A stretch of 64,000 bases of DNA, taken from assembly GCF_020531905.1 (NCBI RefSeq), contig NZ_JAJAWG010000002.1, positions 1 to 64,000 of the forward strand, read 5' to 3'. This document shows, one piece after another, positions 53,727 through 63,519 of the stretch. Origin of the DNA: Deefgea salmonis (GTDB taxonomy: Bacteria; Pseudomonadota; Gammaproteobacteria; Burkholderiales; Chitinibacteraceae). The notes under the pieces were generated by a model that saw only the letters and a list, made by a program, of their open reading frames with translations, searched no databases and had not been told where the DNA came from. The position numbers and the translations under genes are program-made. Numbering within the stretch: the first letter of the stretch is position 1; each line of letters begins with the position of its first letter.

Positions 53727-55433
53727 TTATTTATTAAAATAGCTGCTATGGCTCTTGGCAAATTGGTAGGCTTGCTTACTATCCCAATTAATTGACCAAG
53801 TCATTATGCCGCGTAAATCGGGCTGCGCTTTTAACGGCTTGTAAGTGCCGCAGTTTTGCAGTTTCATCAAGCAATCGAGGGCTTTTTGTGTCTCGGCAAC
53901 CGATAAGTAGCCGCCACCGGCTGCACTGGTGGTGGCGGGTAAACCAAAACCCACTTGATCCGCACGCAAGGCTGGGAATGGTTTAGTCACATCGCCACCC
54001 AGATTAAAGCCGGTGAGCAACATATCGGTCATCGCCACTTGGAAATCCATTGTGCCTTGCGAATATTGACGCCCGTCCGTTGCACCGATACTGCCGGTGT
54101 TGTAATGCTGAACGTGCAGCATCGTTAATTCATTGCGTAGTCCGTAGATGATTGGCAAGTAGCCGCCCCACGTACCGCCGTAGTAGCCTAGACCACCTTG
54201 GACGTAATTCACCTCTGGTGCCATCGTTACCATGAATTTGTCACCAAAGCGTGCTTTTAGTGCTTTGGTCCCTGCAATGATGTTCACGATTTGTGGTGTT
54301 ACTGGATTCTTAAAGTCGTCGCTGGCAGTGATCGACAGATTGTTTTCCATATCCAAGTCGATCCCGTCAAAGCCGTATTTCGCAATGATGTCCCCCATGG
54401 TTTTGATGAACTGATCGCGTGCTGCCGCGCTATCGAGCACGATCACGCCGTTGGCGCCGCCGAGTGAAATTTGTACTTTCACGCCCGCGGCTTGTTTGGC
54501 TTTAATGTCGGCAATGAAATCCGCTTCGTTAAACAGCTTATCGAGTACAAATGCCGCCGTGCCTTTGGCGGCACTTTGATCCCCTTCCGCAAAAGAAACA
54601 TTGATGATGTTGTATTCGGCTGGCACGTCTTTTAGACGAATCACACCTGAGCCGTTGTCAAAATTGTGCCAATAACCGACGACGACATGCTTAGGCAACA
54701 ATCCCGGATTAGGGCTTGTTGTTGGTGTCACCGTTGGTGTGGTGGTTGGTGTGGTGGTTGGCGTTGCGGTTGGTGTTGCGGTTGGTGTTGCGGTTGGTGT
54801 TGCGGTTGGTGTTGCGGTTGGCGTTGCCGTTGCCGTTGCTGTGGGGGTCATCGTTGGAGTAACAGTCGGGGTCGCCGATGGTGTTGTGCTGGCTGTTGTT
54901 GTTGGCGTTGGACTGGTTGTGATTGTCGGGGATGCTGTTGGTGTACCTGAAATTAATTTCCACGGGCCCCATTGGTCGCTCCCTGGTACATTGCCTTGGG
55001 TCCACCATTTGGCTTCATAAATGACCGTGCCGACGCTAACGCGTGCGCCACCGTTATACACCTTGCTCGCATCCCAAGCGGCAACACCGTTGCTCGGCGG
55101 TGGGGTTGGGGCATTGCTTGCGACTGGGCTGGTGGTGGGTGTGGCTGTTGGGCTCGTCGTTGGATTGGCGCTTGGGCTTGTCGTCGGTCCTGCCGATGGG
55201 GCGGGGTTAACGCTGTTGCCGACTTCTTTCCATAGTGTTGGTGTTGCGGCTGGATTCCAGCCGGCACCGACATAGGCGGTGTGGCTCACCAAAGCGCTAT
55301 AGATTTTTCCGTTGTAATCGACGACGGTATTGGCTGAATACGTTGTACCTTCTTGCCATGTTGCGGCCTGAACTGAGGCGGCAAATAGCAATGCGCCGAG
55401 CAGACTGGCTAAGCGAATTTTATTTCGTATCAT
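53727..55433 (-). CDS. Secreted chitinase, GH18 with two CBM5/12 modules
   Basis: The 568-residue preprotein (from Met at 55433) has a signal peptide ending SVQA (about 24), a CBM5/12 chitin-binding module (ATWQEGTTYSANTVVDYNG), a Pro/Thr/Ser linker, a second CBM5/12 (YEAKWWTQGNVPG), a long TP-repeat linker (about 170-245) and a GH18 barrel. The catalytic motif DGIDLDMEN carries Glu363, the proton donor of DxxDxDxE. The frame continues to 55610 but AGGAAGAG before 55433 and the signal peptide fix the start. It depolymerises chitin outside the cell. Confidence 0.93.
   Translation of the reverse strand: MIRNKIRLASLLGALLFAASVQAATWQEGTTYSANTVVDYNGKIYSALVSHTAYVGAGWNPAATPTLWKEVGNSVNPAPSAGPTTSPSANPTTSPTATPTTSPVASNAPTPPPSNGVAAWDASKVYNGGARVSVGTVIYEAKWWTQGNVPGSDQWGPWKLISGTPTASPTITTSPTPTTTASTTPSATPTVTPTMTPTATATATPTATPTATPTATPTATPTATPTTTPTTTPTVTPTTSPNPGLLPKHVVVGYWHNFDNGSGVIRLKDVPAEYNIINVSFAEGDQSAAKGTAAFVLDKLFNEADFIADIKAKQAAGVKVQISLGGANGVIVLDSAAARDQFIKTMGDIIAKYGFDGIDLDMENNLSITASDDFKNPVTPQIVNIIAGTKALKARFGDKFMVTMAPEVNYVQGGLGYYGGTWGGYLPIIYGLRNELTMLHVQHYNTGSIGATDGRQYSQGTMDFQVAMTDMLLTGFNLGGDVTKPFPALRADQVGFGLPATTSAAGGGYLSVAETQKALDCLMKLQNCGTYKPLKAQPDLRGIMTWSINWDSKQAYQFAKSHSSYFNK
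54730..54845. repeat. 12-bp tandem repeat coding the chitinase TP linker
   Basis: On the plus strand, units of GCGGTTGGTGTT (coding ATPT on the minus strand) recur several times with small variants. Each unit is a multiple of 3, so copy-number change would alter linker length without a frameshift. Confidence 0.8.
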
Positions 55434-55666
55434 GATCGTCTCTTCCTGTTTGTGTATTGGTATTGAATCACCAAGCCTGAGTCGAATGCTCAAGTCCACA
55501 GGAATATTAAGCGCTTTTCTTACGTATATAAACGTCTGGCTGAATAGTGTTGCGGCTTTATAGTCAATGATAAAAAGATTAATCTGACTATGAATGCCCT
55601 TCATGATCAAGTTGATAACTCAGTGGTAAGATTCATCCTTTGCGATTGTAAAAAAGCAGCTTTGCC

Positions 55667-56503
55667 ATGACGAATCCTTTGCGCCCGATTAGTTTTGAAT
55701 TCTTCCCGCCGAAGACCGACGAAGGTGCGGCTAAATTGGCCACGACTCGCCGGCAATTAGCGCAATTTAATCCTGAATTTTTCTCGGTAACCTTTGGCGC
55801 TGGCGGCACCACGCAAGCAGGCACGCTGCGTGCCGTGGTCGATATTCAAGCCGCCGGCCACGCCGCCGCGCCGCATTTATCTTGCATTGGCTCGACTAAA
55901 GACAATATTCGTGAAGTGGTTCAGCAATACAAAAATCATGGCATTAAACATATCGTCGCTTTGCGCGGCGATATTCCATCGGGTATGGGGGAATTTGGCG
56001 AGTTTCGTTATGCCAATGAATTGGTGAGTTTTTTGCGTAGTGAATTTGGTGATTGGTTTCATATTGAAGTCGCCGCTTACCCCGAGTTTCATCCACAATC
56101 GCCCAATGCCGAAGCAGATGTGCGTAATTTTATTAATAAAGTCAATGCTGGGGCTGATTCGGCGATTACGCAGTATTTCTTTAATGCTGACGCGTATTTT
56201 CGCTTTGTGGATGAAGTGCAAGCGCGTGGCGTGAATATCCCGATTGTGCCGGGGATTATGCCGATTCAAAATTACAGCCAATTACAGCGCTTTTCGGACA
56301 TGTGTGGGGCGGAGATTCCGCGCTGGTTGCGCCTGCGTTTGCAGGCTTACTCAGATGATACCGCGTCGATTCGCGCGTTTGGTTTGGACTTTGTGACCGA
56401 GTTATCGGACCGCCTATTGGCGGGCGGGGCACCGGGCTTGCATTTTTACACCCTCAACGCCGCAGGCGCGGTGTCGACGGTGTGTCAGCGTTTAGGCTAT
56501 TAA
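55667..56503 (+). CDS. metF: 5,10-methylenetetrahydrofolate reductase
   Basis: The 278-residue FAD enzyme makes 5-methyl-THF for methionine synthesis. The N-terminal ISFEFFPPKT carries the catalytic Glu, and VTFGAGG is the folate/FAD loop. Length is that of the bacterial single-domain form. The ribosome site is weak. The short divergent region to the chitinase shows no SAM or homocysteine riboswitch. Confidence 0.95.
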   Translation: MTNPLRPISFEFFPPKTDEGAAKLATTRRQLAQFNPEFFSVTFGAGGTTQAGTLRAVVDIQAAGHAAAPHLSCIGSTKDNIREVVQQYKNHGIKHIVALRGDIPSGMGEFGEFRYANELVSFLRSEFGDWFHIEVAAYPEFHPQSPNAEADVRNFINKVNAGADSAITQYFFNADAYFRFVDEVQARGVNIPIVPGIMPIQNYSQLQRFSDMCGAEIPRWLRLRLQAYSDDTASIRAFGLDFVTELSDRLLAGGAPGLHFYTLNAAGAVSTVCQRLGY

Positions 56504-56515
56504 TTGGCCGTTAAC

Positions 56516-56547
56516 GACGTCCGATTTGGCATTGCGCATCGGACGTC
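56516..56547 (+). terminator. Hairpin after metF, possible terminator
   Basis: GACGTCCGAT (56516-56525) and ATCGGACGTC (56538-56547) form a perfect 10-bp stem with a 12-base loop, 12 bp after the metF stop. Only a short pyrimidine run (CCCCCTT) follows. Confidence 0.55.
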
Positions 56548-56554
56548 CCCCTTG

Positions 56555-56610
56555 CTAGGGGCTGTTGACGTTTGGTTTGTGACCGAAAATCAAATTTCAA
56601 CAGATCCTAG
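56555..56610. mobile_element. Minimal copy of the TAGGG(T)CTGTTGAC foldback element
   Basis: CTAGGGGCTGTTGACGTTTG at the left is inverted as CAAATTTCAACAGATCCTAG at the right, only 56 bp in all with almost no interior. Its ends match the 178-bp element at 28147. It is a likely internal-deletion derivative. Confidence 0.65.
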
Positions 56611-57077
56611 GGCTGGGCAGGCACTACTCGGGCGTTGTTGGCGTTGGCAATCACATCCACCTTTTGCCCCACGCGCAGCGCTGGGTCGGCGTCTTGCACA
56701 ATCACCAGTCGCTCGCCATTGTCGTGCATGCGCACGGTGATTTCTTTGGCCATTTTGCTGCGTACATTGTCTTCGAGCTGATTGCCGACAAAACCACCTA
56801 ATAAAGCGCCAAACACGCTGCTAATCACACTGCCCGTGCCTTGGCCGATGTGATTGCCCGCCAATACGCCACCGACCACACCGCCAGCCACACCTCCGAT
56901 GCCCAATTGCTTGCCCGGTTTGACTTCAACATCGCGAATTTGCTCGATTTGACCGCTGCGCGCTCGCGCCACTTGCAGGGTTTCATTTTGCGTATAGATG
57001 TTGGCTGCATCATTGCTGGCGCAGCCCGTGAGTAAGGCGGCGCTGAGCAAGCCTATTTTAATCCAATGCGTATTCAT
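56607..57077 (-). CDS. SlyB-like glycine-zipper outer-membrane lipoprotein
   Basis: The 156-residue lipoprotein has a signal peptide with lipobox LTGC (Cys19). A glycine-zipper (GIGGVAGGVVGGVLAG, then GALLGGFVG) spans about 58-98. A C-terminal domain reads ITVRMHDNGERLVIVQ. It belongs to the Rick_17kDa/SlyB-type family, which supports outer-membrane integrity. The 3' end is 4 bp inside the minimal foldback element. Confidence 0.88.
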   Translation of the reverse strand: MNTHWIKIGLLSAALLTGCASNDAANIYTQNETLQVARARSGQIEQIRDVEVKPGKQLGIGGVAGGVVGGVLAGNHIGQGTGSVISSVFGALLGGFVGNQLEDNVRSKMAKEITVRMHDNGERLVIVQDADPALRVGQKVDVIANANNARVVPAQP

Positions 57078-57123
57078 CCAATGCTCCTTGGGCTGCGCTG
57101 AGGGATTTCAACGCGCGATTGCG

Positions 57124-57155
57124 TAAAAAAACCATACCGATTTTACTCGGCATGG
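57124..57155 (-). terminator. Terminator of the 2OG oxygenase operon
   Basis: Minus strand: CCATGCCGA...TCGGTATGG with a 6-base loop, followed by T7. It lies 22 bp after the oxygenase stop codon. Confidence 0.83.
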
Positions 57156-57177
57156 TTGGTTTTGACTGTGGTGTGGT

Positions 57178-57762
57178 TCACGGGCGGCGGCGGTACCAGC
57201 CGGTGAGCGAGCGCCGCTCTCGTCTGGCGGGCAATACCTCGTGTTCAAATCGATTGGATAAAAACACCACCAAAGTGCCACCATACGGCGTGACATCAAG
57301 GGTTTGCTCATCGTCTAAATAAATCCGCAATTGACCGCCATCGTCTTCGTGCCAGTTTTGGTTGAGGTATTGCACCACAGTGACCACGCGACTGTCTTGA
57401 TGCCGATGCTGGTCAAGATGGCGCTGGTAAAAACTGCCCGCTGGGTAGCGGGCAAAGTGCCATTCCAATTCATCGAGCCCCAAATACAGTTCGCGATTGA
57501 GGGTTTGCTGTAAATCGCGCATTCTTTGATTGGCTTGCACCATCGCCGGATCATCGTTTTCAACCCAAAGTACCGCATCGCCGCGAATGTCTTGGCGCAC
57601 TTGTTGAGCTGCAGCGCGGCCCACGCCAGCGGCAACAAAATCGTCTTCTCGGCTGCTAAATAATTCATTTAACTGCGCTAAATGGCTGGCGTCTAAAAAG
57701 TCGGGCAAAACCAAATAGCCCGGGCCAGTTAAGGCGGCCACGATATCCAGATCGACGCTCAT
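57178..57762 (-). CDS. 2-oxoglutarate/Fe(II) dioxygenase family protein
   Basis: The 194-residue protein has the double-stranded beta-helix iron motif: HLD (in YQRHLDQH, near 118), the distal His (RFEHEVLP, near 172) and the 2OG-binding Arg (RSLTGWYRR). It resembles prolyl-4-hydroxylase-like enzymes of the 2OG-FeII_Oxy_3 family. The substrate is unknown. Its start overlaps the upstream gene's stop by 4 bases. Confidence 0.85.
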   Translation of the reverse strand: MSVDLDIVAALTGPGYLVLPDFLDASHLAQLNELFSSREDDFVAAGVGRAAAQQVRQDIRGDAVLWVENDDPAMVQANQRMRDLQQTLNRELYLGLDELEWHFARYPAGSFYQRHLDQHRHQDSRVVTVVQYLNQNWHEDDGGQLRIYLDDEQTLDVTPYGGTLVVFLSNRFEHEVLPARRERRSLTGWYRRRP

Positions 57763-59798
57763 TTTGGCTTCTCCTCGGTGCTGGCTGTTTTTGCCACGTC
57801 GTTGACTGTTTTTGTGGTTTCGCTGGCGGATTTGGGCGCGATAAACAAATCAATGGGTCGGCTCATCGCCCGACGCCAAAATTTGCCCCATAAGGGTTTG
57901 AGCTCGCTCATGCGGCGTTTACGTGAGCGCATCGCCACCCAGAGCGCCAAGGTAAAGCTGACAAATAAATTGGTCACGCCAATGGCGGCAACACCGACCG
58001 CGCCCCAAGCCACAATCGGCCAAGCCAAGGTAAAGTTATACGCCGATACCGCATACGCGAGGTTGGCCGCAGAGAAGGTAATGTGACGTATATCGAGCGG
58101 CAGCCCGAGTAGAAAGCCCAGCGTGGCCATACTGCCCAACATAATCCCGAAATAAAAATTACCGGCCAGCGCGCCCAAATTGTGCTCAATATATTGGCCT
58201 AAGTGGCGGCTACGGTATTCACCCAAGATTTTATTCAGTAGCGGCATCGCGGCAATTCGCTGCGGGATTTGGTTATACAGCGATTTATTGTCGTAATAGC
58301 CTGAAATCAAACCGGCCAAAAATAAGCAACAACCGGCAATCGCCGCATAAAAAATCCCCATTCCCGCAATCGGCATCAGCTCTTGCAGCATTTTGTCGGC
58401 CTTGGTGGTATCGACCACATGCTTGCCAAACTCATACCACCACAGCCAAGCAATCCCCAGCGCCACAGGAATGGCGAGTAAAACGTTACCGACGATGGCA
58501 ATAAATTGCGTGCGAATCACCTTGATCATCAGCTCGATCAGCTCGGTATACGCTTCATTTTTTTTGTTTTCTATCGTTGGCAAGGCCGCCGCAATCCGAG
58601 CTGCGGTCATCGCCGGCTGCTTGGTGGCGACGGTAAAATGCAGGATATGAATCAGCATAAAGCCCAGCGCGTAATTCATGCTAAAAGCAAAGGCTTCAAG
58701 TAAAGGCGGTAAATGCGCTTTGGCTGACAAAATTTTAATCAAAGCCATAAAGCCAACAATCACCCCGGCACCAGCCGCAGAGCGAAACATTTGCAGCCAT
58801 TCGCTGCGGTTTTCACTGATGTAATGCTCGCCAGTATGGCTGGCGTGCTCGGTGATTTGCAGTGCGAGTAATTCGGTGTTTTCTTGCAATACATCGCGAA
58901 CGCTGTATTTGCGGTTTTCGGCTTTCACCAGCTCCAGAAACAAGCCGAGTAAGGCGGGGCCGTGTTTTTCTGGCGTCATCGAATCAACCAAATCAAACAG
59001 CACTTTGAGCCGATCAATATGCTGCTTGAGCCGCAGCAAATGGTAGGTCAGGCTCACGGACGCGCCATTTTTGGCAGCCATTTTCCACACTTTGGCGATG
59101 ATCTGCTCGCATTGCTGCAGCAAAACCAAAATATGCGAATGATCTTCATCCGGTGGGCGGCGCGCAGTGAGGTCTTCGCGATAGCGCTCGATATAGCTTA
59201 AAACTTCAGCATTCAAACGCACAAACGGCGATTCAAAGCGCTCGACATCGGGATGGTGCAAAACGATTTCTGGCTCTAAACCAATCGCCGACAGCCGGCA
59301 CGACAAAACTTGAATCGCTTCGAGCTGCTGCAAGCGAATATGCGTTGGAATCTCGGCTAAACTCAATTCTTCTAAATGCGCTGCAGCGCCGACTTCAAAC
59401 CAAACTTCTTTGGGTATCTCGTTGAGCCATACATAATCATTGGTATTGGGGAACAATACCCCGAATAAATCTTTAAGGTATTCGGGCTTAACCGGCGGCG
59501 GTAATAGCTTGGAACCCACGCGGCGCACAATCGCAGTAAAGACGCTTTCATTGGATAAAATACCGGTATCGGTATACAGCTGAACTTGGCGCGTGCTGCC
59601 CAGTAGCGTAAACAACTGCTTACGCAGCGCCACCCGATATTCAGGATGTTGCTCCAGCAAATAACACAAGGCGCGTGCATTATTGACTGCCGTCACACCA
59701 TCAATGGCCTTGCCCGGGCGCAGAGCGTCAATGAGTTCTTTTAGGCTCGTTAGTGGATCGCTTTTGGCGTCCATCATTCGAATCAGGGTTTGTTCCAT
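57759..59798 (-). CDS. Gcr-type membrane protein annotated as 'site-specific recombinase'
   Basis: The 679-residue protein matches the SpecificRecomb/Gcr family (a Neisseria gonococcal recombinase-named gene). Sequence shows a soluble N-terminal half and at least six membrane helices in the C-terminal part (about 350-640), which does not look like a recombinase; the name may be misleading. ATG 59798 is preferred to 59861 because of GGAAA upstream and homologue length. It overlaps the 2OG oxygenase gene. Confidence 0.78.
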   Translation of the reverse strand: MEQTLIRMMDAKSDPLTSLKELIDALRPGKAIDGVTAVNNARALCYLLEQHPEYRVALRKQLFTLLGSTRQVQLYTDTGILSNESVFTAIVRRVGSKLLPPPVKPEYLKDLFGVLFPNTNDYVWLNEIPKEVWFEVGAAAHLEELSLAEIPTHIRLQQLEAIQVLSCRLSAIGLEPEIVLHHPDVERFESPFVRLNAEVLSYIERYREDLTARRPPDEDHSHILVLLQQCEQIIAKVWKMAAKNGASVSLTYHLLRLKQHIDRLKVLFDLVDSMTPEKHGPALLGLFLELVKAENRKYSVRDVLQENTELLALQITEHASHTGEHYISENRSEWLQMFRSAAGAGVIVGFMALIKILSAKAHLPPLLEAFAFSMNYALGFMLIHILHFTVATKQPAMTAARIAAALPTIENKKNEAYTELIELMIKVIRTQFIAIVGNVLLAIPVALGIAWLWWYEFGKHVVDTTKADKMLQELMPIAGMGIFYAAIAGCCLFLAGLISGYYDNKSLYNQIPQRIAAMPLLNKILGEYRSRHLGQYIEHNLGALAGNFYFGIMLGSMATLGFLLGLPLDIRHITFSAANLAYAVSAYNFTLAWPIVAWGAVGVAAIGVTNLFVSFTLALWVAMRSRKRRMSELKPLWGKFWRRAMSRPIDLFIAPKSASETTKTVNDVAKTASTEEKPK

Positions 59799-60101
59799 GT
59801 CTGATTTTCCATCGTGAAGTTGGGGGCTAACGCACCGCAGTTCAAATAGATTGAACTGCACGATGAGGCGTTCGGTCGGTGCTTGCTTAGCACCACCGCC
59901 CGAGTAAAGCGCTCGATTGTACCTTGTTTTTTTTCAAGCCTCTCAATGGCCGCTTAAATCGCCTAAGGCGTGGCTTGGCTGATGATTGCTGGATTGTTCA
60001 CGCCGGCGCTGGGCGATCTTCAACTCAAAGCTGACATAAGTTCAACTGAAAGAAAAGACTAACAGGGGTATAGTTCGATGGCATAATTTCTTGAGGCTGT
60101 C

Positions 60102-62912
60102 ATGAAAAAAACAAACCTACTATTTTTAGCCCTGTTTAGCGTGGCATCGTTGGCTAGTGCCGTCGAAAAACTACCGCCAATTCCGCATCTGCACCCCAGT
60201 GTGATTCAAGGGCAATTGCCCAATGGTCTGCGTTATTTAATCAAACCGATTGCGCCACAAGCTGGGCAAGCCAGCGAAGTTGAGCTGCGTTTACTGGTCA
60301 ATAGCGGCTCGCTCGGCGAAGCCAACGACGAGCGCGGTGTCGCGCATTTGATTGAGCATATGGCGTTTAGGCAAACTAAAAACTTTGGTAAAGATGAAGT
60401 TAAAGGTTTGTTTAATAGCAACGGCATGCGCTGGGGTAATGACAGCAATGCCTATACCAATATTGAAAGTACCAATTACTTTTTTAAAGTGAAGCCCGAG
60501 ACTTTAGATCGTGGCCTGCAATTAATGGCCGATTGGGCCAATGGCGACATTGTGTTTGATGCTGAAGAATTAAACACCGAGCGCGGCGTGGTGCTCGATG
60601 AAATTAATTTACGCAAAGACAATCAGCAAGGCTGGGGGAATTTTTATTCGGTACTCATTCCGCATTCCCCGCATTTGGATCGGCTGCCGGGCGGGTTTGA
60701 ACAGGATGTGCGCGATTTGCCGCCTGAACGCATCGAAGCCTTGTATCGCAAGCTGTATCAGCCACAAAAAATGACTTTGGTCGTTGCCGGTGACGTGCCA
60801 AAAAATATTGAGCAAACGATTAAAACGCTGTTTGCTAAAGCGCCGATGGGCGATCAAGCCAGCCAATATCCGGCCTTGCCACTCACGCCCAAAGTACGCA
60901 GCTACCGCGCTAGTCCACCACCATGGCCACATACTGAATTTGGCATCACTTGGAATTTTATACAGCAGCCAGCGACTGATGCAGCGCAATTGCACTTGCA
61001 ATATATTGCGATGCAAGCGATGCAACAACGGTTGCAAAAATTAGCATCGAAGGACGAGCAGCATTTTTCTTCGGCACAATGGTTTGATGAAAGCGGGGTT
61101 GCGGGGCGTGAACGCTATTTTTCTTTATATACCATCGTAAAAAATGAAAAACTCGGTGACGGATTAACTCAGCTGTATCGTGAGGTACGCCGTGCGCGTG
61201 AAACAGGCTTTAGCGATGCAGAGGTGGCCGATGCCATTGCCAGCTTTGCTTTGGTGCTCAAAAATATGTCAGTGTCGAATGAGACGTGGGCTAATTCGCT
61301 GATACGCTCGGCCAAATTTGGAATTCCTGCTTTGTATGTCGCTGAGCAAAAAGCTATTTTTGACCCTGCAACGATAACACCGCAGGCGGTGAATGCCGCA
61401 TGGCAAAGCGTCGTCACGACGCCCGATCAAATCGCAATGATCTTGCGCCCTAAAGACTCGAGCAGCAGAACCGACGGCGATACTTGGCACGATGAAAAAC
61501 TAGCCGCCATGATCGCCGCTGTCGATGCTGAAACATTGCCAGCGCAAGTGGCGCAAGCCGATAAGCCGCTGATGAGCGAGCAGCCAGCGCGTGGGCAAAT
61601 TGTTCAGACCCAGACCGAGCGTGGCGTGACCGTGTGGACGCTGAGTAATGGCGCGCAAGTGTTGGTGCGAACGCAGCGCCAGGCGGATGAGCGCATCGGC
61701 GTGAATGGTCGATTTGCTGGTGGTGCTTTGGCTTTGCCTAAAGAATGGCGCTTTGTCTCTCAAATTTTGCCGAACTATATGATGCAAGCAGGGGTGGGGG
61801 ATTTAAATACCGCGCAATTGATACAAGCGATTCGTAATGAAGAATTGCAATTGCAACCGATATTTGAAACCGCCCAGCATGGTTTTGGTGGTGGCGCAGC
61901 AACGCGCTCTTTTGAGCCCTTGATGCAGCTGATTTATCTCAGCCTTGCTCAGCCGCGCAGCGATAACACCGCTAGAGAAAAGGCGACCACGCAAGCGTAT
62001 CAAAGCTATTGGCCCAATGGCCCGGGGTTTAACCAAAATCTATTTGGTGCCGCATGGCCGTATCGTGCTTGGGGTAGTGTGAGTGATTTTGCGATTAGCA
62101 CCGAAAAACTTGATCAATTACGCGCGCAGCTGTTCGGCAATCCAGCGCAATTGCGGATGGTGTTGACCGGCGTTGCCGATTTGGCGCAGGCCAAAGACTT
62201 GGTTGAGCGCTATATCGCCAGCATTCCGCCAGCCAAGCCAACGGCAGTGACCTTGTTACCGAGCAAAATTGAACCCAAAGTCCAATCGTTGTCGAACACC
62301 GTGCTCAGTGAACGCTTGAAAGAGTCGCTGAAGACATTTACGTTTCATGATGATAAGTATACTGTCTGGAGCGTTGCGCTAGAAGGCGTAGCGGCCAATA
62401 CCCAGAATGCCTTCTTGCAAGAAGGCTTAAACGATGTGATTAAACAGCGCTTGTTGACCACATTGCGCGAGCAGGCCGGTGATTCTTATACCGTAAATGC
62501 CTGGGGTGAAATGTCGCAATACTTTGGCCCAACACTGGGTTTGGAGTACAGCGTAACGCGTGAAAAGTGCGGTCAGGCTTTAGTGCTGGCCGCGCAGGAA
62601 TTGCGAAAACTCAGTCAAAACTCAGTGACCGATACCGAGCTCAAAGCGATGCATGAATTCATGCAAAAAGGCCTTGATAACGGACCTAAATATCCCTACT
62701 GGTATGCGTATTCGCAAATGTTTCACTGGGTTTATAACCATGACTTGAGCTGGGTGAATCCAAAACCCGAGCAGATTTTGACCCGTGCCAACGTCGATGC
62801 GGCTGCCAAAAGCTGGTTTGTGCCGGAAAAATGGATTGTGGCTGCCGACGCCTGCAAAACCTTGCCCGATTTAACTGTGCTCGATCAAACGGTGACTGCG
62901 GCGAGCCATTAA
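60102..62912 (+). CDS. M16 family zinc metallopeptidase (PqqL-like)
   Basis: The 936-residue secreted/periplasmic protease has a signal peptide ending ASLASA (about 20). The inverted zinc motif is HLIEH (near residue 83) with the distal Glu in ELNTERGVVLDEI. Three further M16 domains fill the rest, as in PqqL. Its role is probably peptide or iron-protein degradation in the periplasm. The terminator at 62921 follows. Confidence 0.9.
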   Translation: MKKTNLLFLALFSVASLASAVEKLPPIPHLHPSVIQGQLPNGLRYLIKPIAPQAGQASEVELRLLVNSGSLGEANDERGVAHLIEHMAFRQTKNFGKDEVKGLFNSNGMRWGNDSNAYTNIESTNYFFKVKPETLDRGLQLMADWANGDIVFDAEELNTERGVVLDEINLRKDNQQGWGNFYSVLIPHSPHLDRLPGGFEQDVRDLPPERIEALYRKLYQPQKMTLVVAGDVPKNIEQTIKTLFAKAPMGDQASQYPALPLTPKVRSYRASPPPWPHTEFGITWNFIQQPATDAAQLHLQYIAMQAMQQRLQKLASKDEQHFSSAQWFDESGVAGRERYFSLYTIVKNEKLGDGLTQLYREVRRARETGFSDAEVADAIASFALVLKNMSVSNETWANSLIRSAKFGIPALYVAEQKAIFDPATITPQAVNAAWQSVVTTPDQIAMILRPKDSSSRTDGDTWHDEKLAAMIAAVDAETLPAQVAQADKPLMSEQPARGQIVQTQTERGVTVWTLSNGAQVLVRTQRQADERIGVNGRFAGGALALPKEWRFVSQILPNYMMQAGVGDLNTAQLIQAIRNEELQLQPIFETAQHGFGGGAATRSFEPLMQLIYLSLAQPRSDNTAREKATTQAYQSYWPNGPGFNQNLFGAAWPYRAWGSVSDFAISTEKLDQLRAQLFGNPAQLRMVLTGVADLAQAKDLVERYIASIPPAKPTAVTLLPSKIEPKVQSLSNTVLSERLKESLKTFTFHDDKYTVWSVALEGVAANTQNAFLQEGLNDVIKQRLLTTLREQAGDSYTVNAWGEMSQYFGPTLGLEYSVTREKCGQALVLAAQELRKLSQNSVTDTELKAMHEFMQKGLDNGPKYPYWYAYSQMFHWVYNHDLSWVNPKPEQILTRANVDAAAKSWFVPEKWIVAADACKTLPDLTVLDQTVTAASH

Positions 62913-62920
62913 TCCGTAAA

Positions 62921-62961
62921 AATAAAAAAGCCACTGCCAGATTGATTGCAGTGGCTTTTTT
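62921..62961. terminator. Bidirectional terminator of the M16 gene and YkgJ gene
   Basis: AAAAAAGCCACTGC and GCAGTGGCTTTTTT form a long stem around CAGATTGATT, with A and T runs on either side. Confidence 0.88.
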
Positions 62962-63260
62962 TATTGGCGACAGTGGCGTTGCGGTGCAGTGGCGATTTCA
63001 AGCTGCGTTAAATAAAACATCGCTTGCGGGGTGTTCTCACCGCACATTTCTAATGACGGTTGCAGCCCAGCGCAGACGGCTGGGCGCGATTCGAGCCCAA
63101 ATAATTCACAGCGAAAATCAGCCAGCAAATGTAAGCAGGCTTCTCCTGCAGCTTTGCCCTGAGGGTGTTTGGGGGTTGGGCTGGATATCGATGGGGCAAT
63201 ACAACAGGCCCCACAGTAAGCACGACATTGCATCGTATTTTGATCTTTTAATTCGGACAT
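62961..63260 (-). CDS. YkgJ family cysteine cluster protein
   Basis: The 99-residue protein has the zinc/iron-chelating CxxCC pattern: CRAYCGACC near residue 12, CLHLL and CELFG near 42 and 51, and RPAVCAG (60). Members are thought to bind a metal cluster. The function is not established. It is convergent with the M16 gene. Confidence 0.85.
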   Translation of the reverse strand: MSELKDQNTMQCRAYCGACCIAPSISSPTPKHPQGKAAGEACLHLLADFRCELFGLESRPAVCAGLQPSLEMCGENTPQAMFYLTQLEIATAPQRHCRQ

Positions 63261-63519
63261 GGCGCAATGATACGTGATTGGGGGGAGTTAGCGTCGAGGA
63301 ATCGTATCGCTTTTGATTGCGTGAAATTTAAAATATTTTTTGTGGCAACAATGGTAATGATGGCAAGTAGTTTTCGGATGTTGTTGATAATTTTCCTATG
63401 GTGCTTTAATGTTTGAATCCTTTCATGCATCTTTCGGTTCGTATTTTTTTTCGCAAGCCATATTGATGTAATGACAAGTATTCGCATGATTCATAATTAA
63501 TTTTTTAAATGGATTTGAA

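Noticed and set aside
54730-54845. CRISPR-like array
   Set aside because: The repeats are 12 bp, contiguous without unique spacers, and lie inside a coding linker.
54666-54950. Trp/Cys-rich 94-residue open frame opposite the chitinase
   Set aside because: It is the antisense of the TP-repeat linker; its odd composition is only a by-product of the tandem repeats.
57759-59861. Site-specific recombinase as a DNA mobility gene
   Set aside because: The sequence shows multiple membrane helices and no serine/tyrosine recombinase motif; the name is historical.
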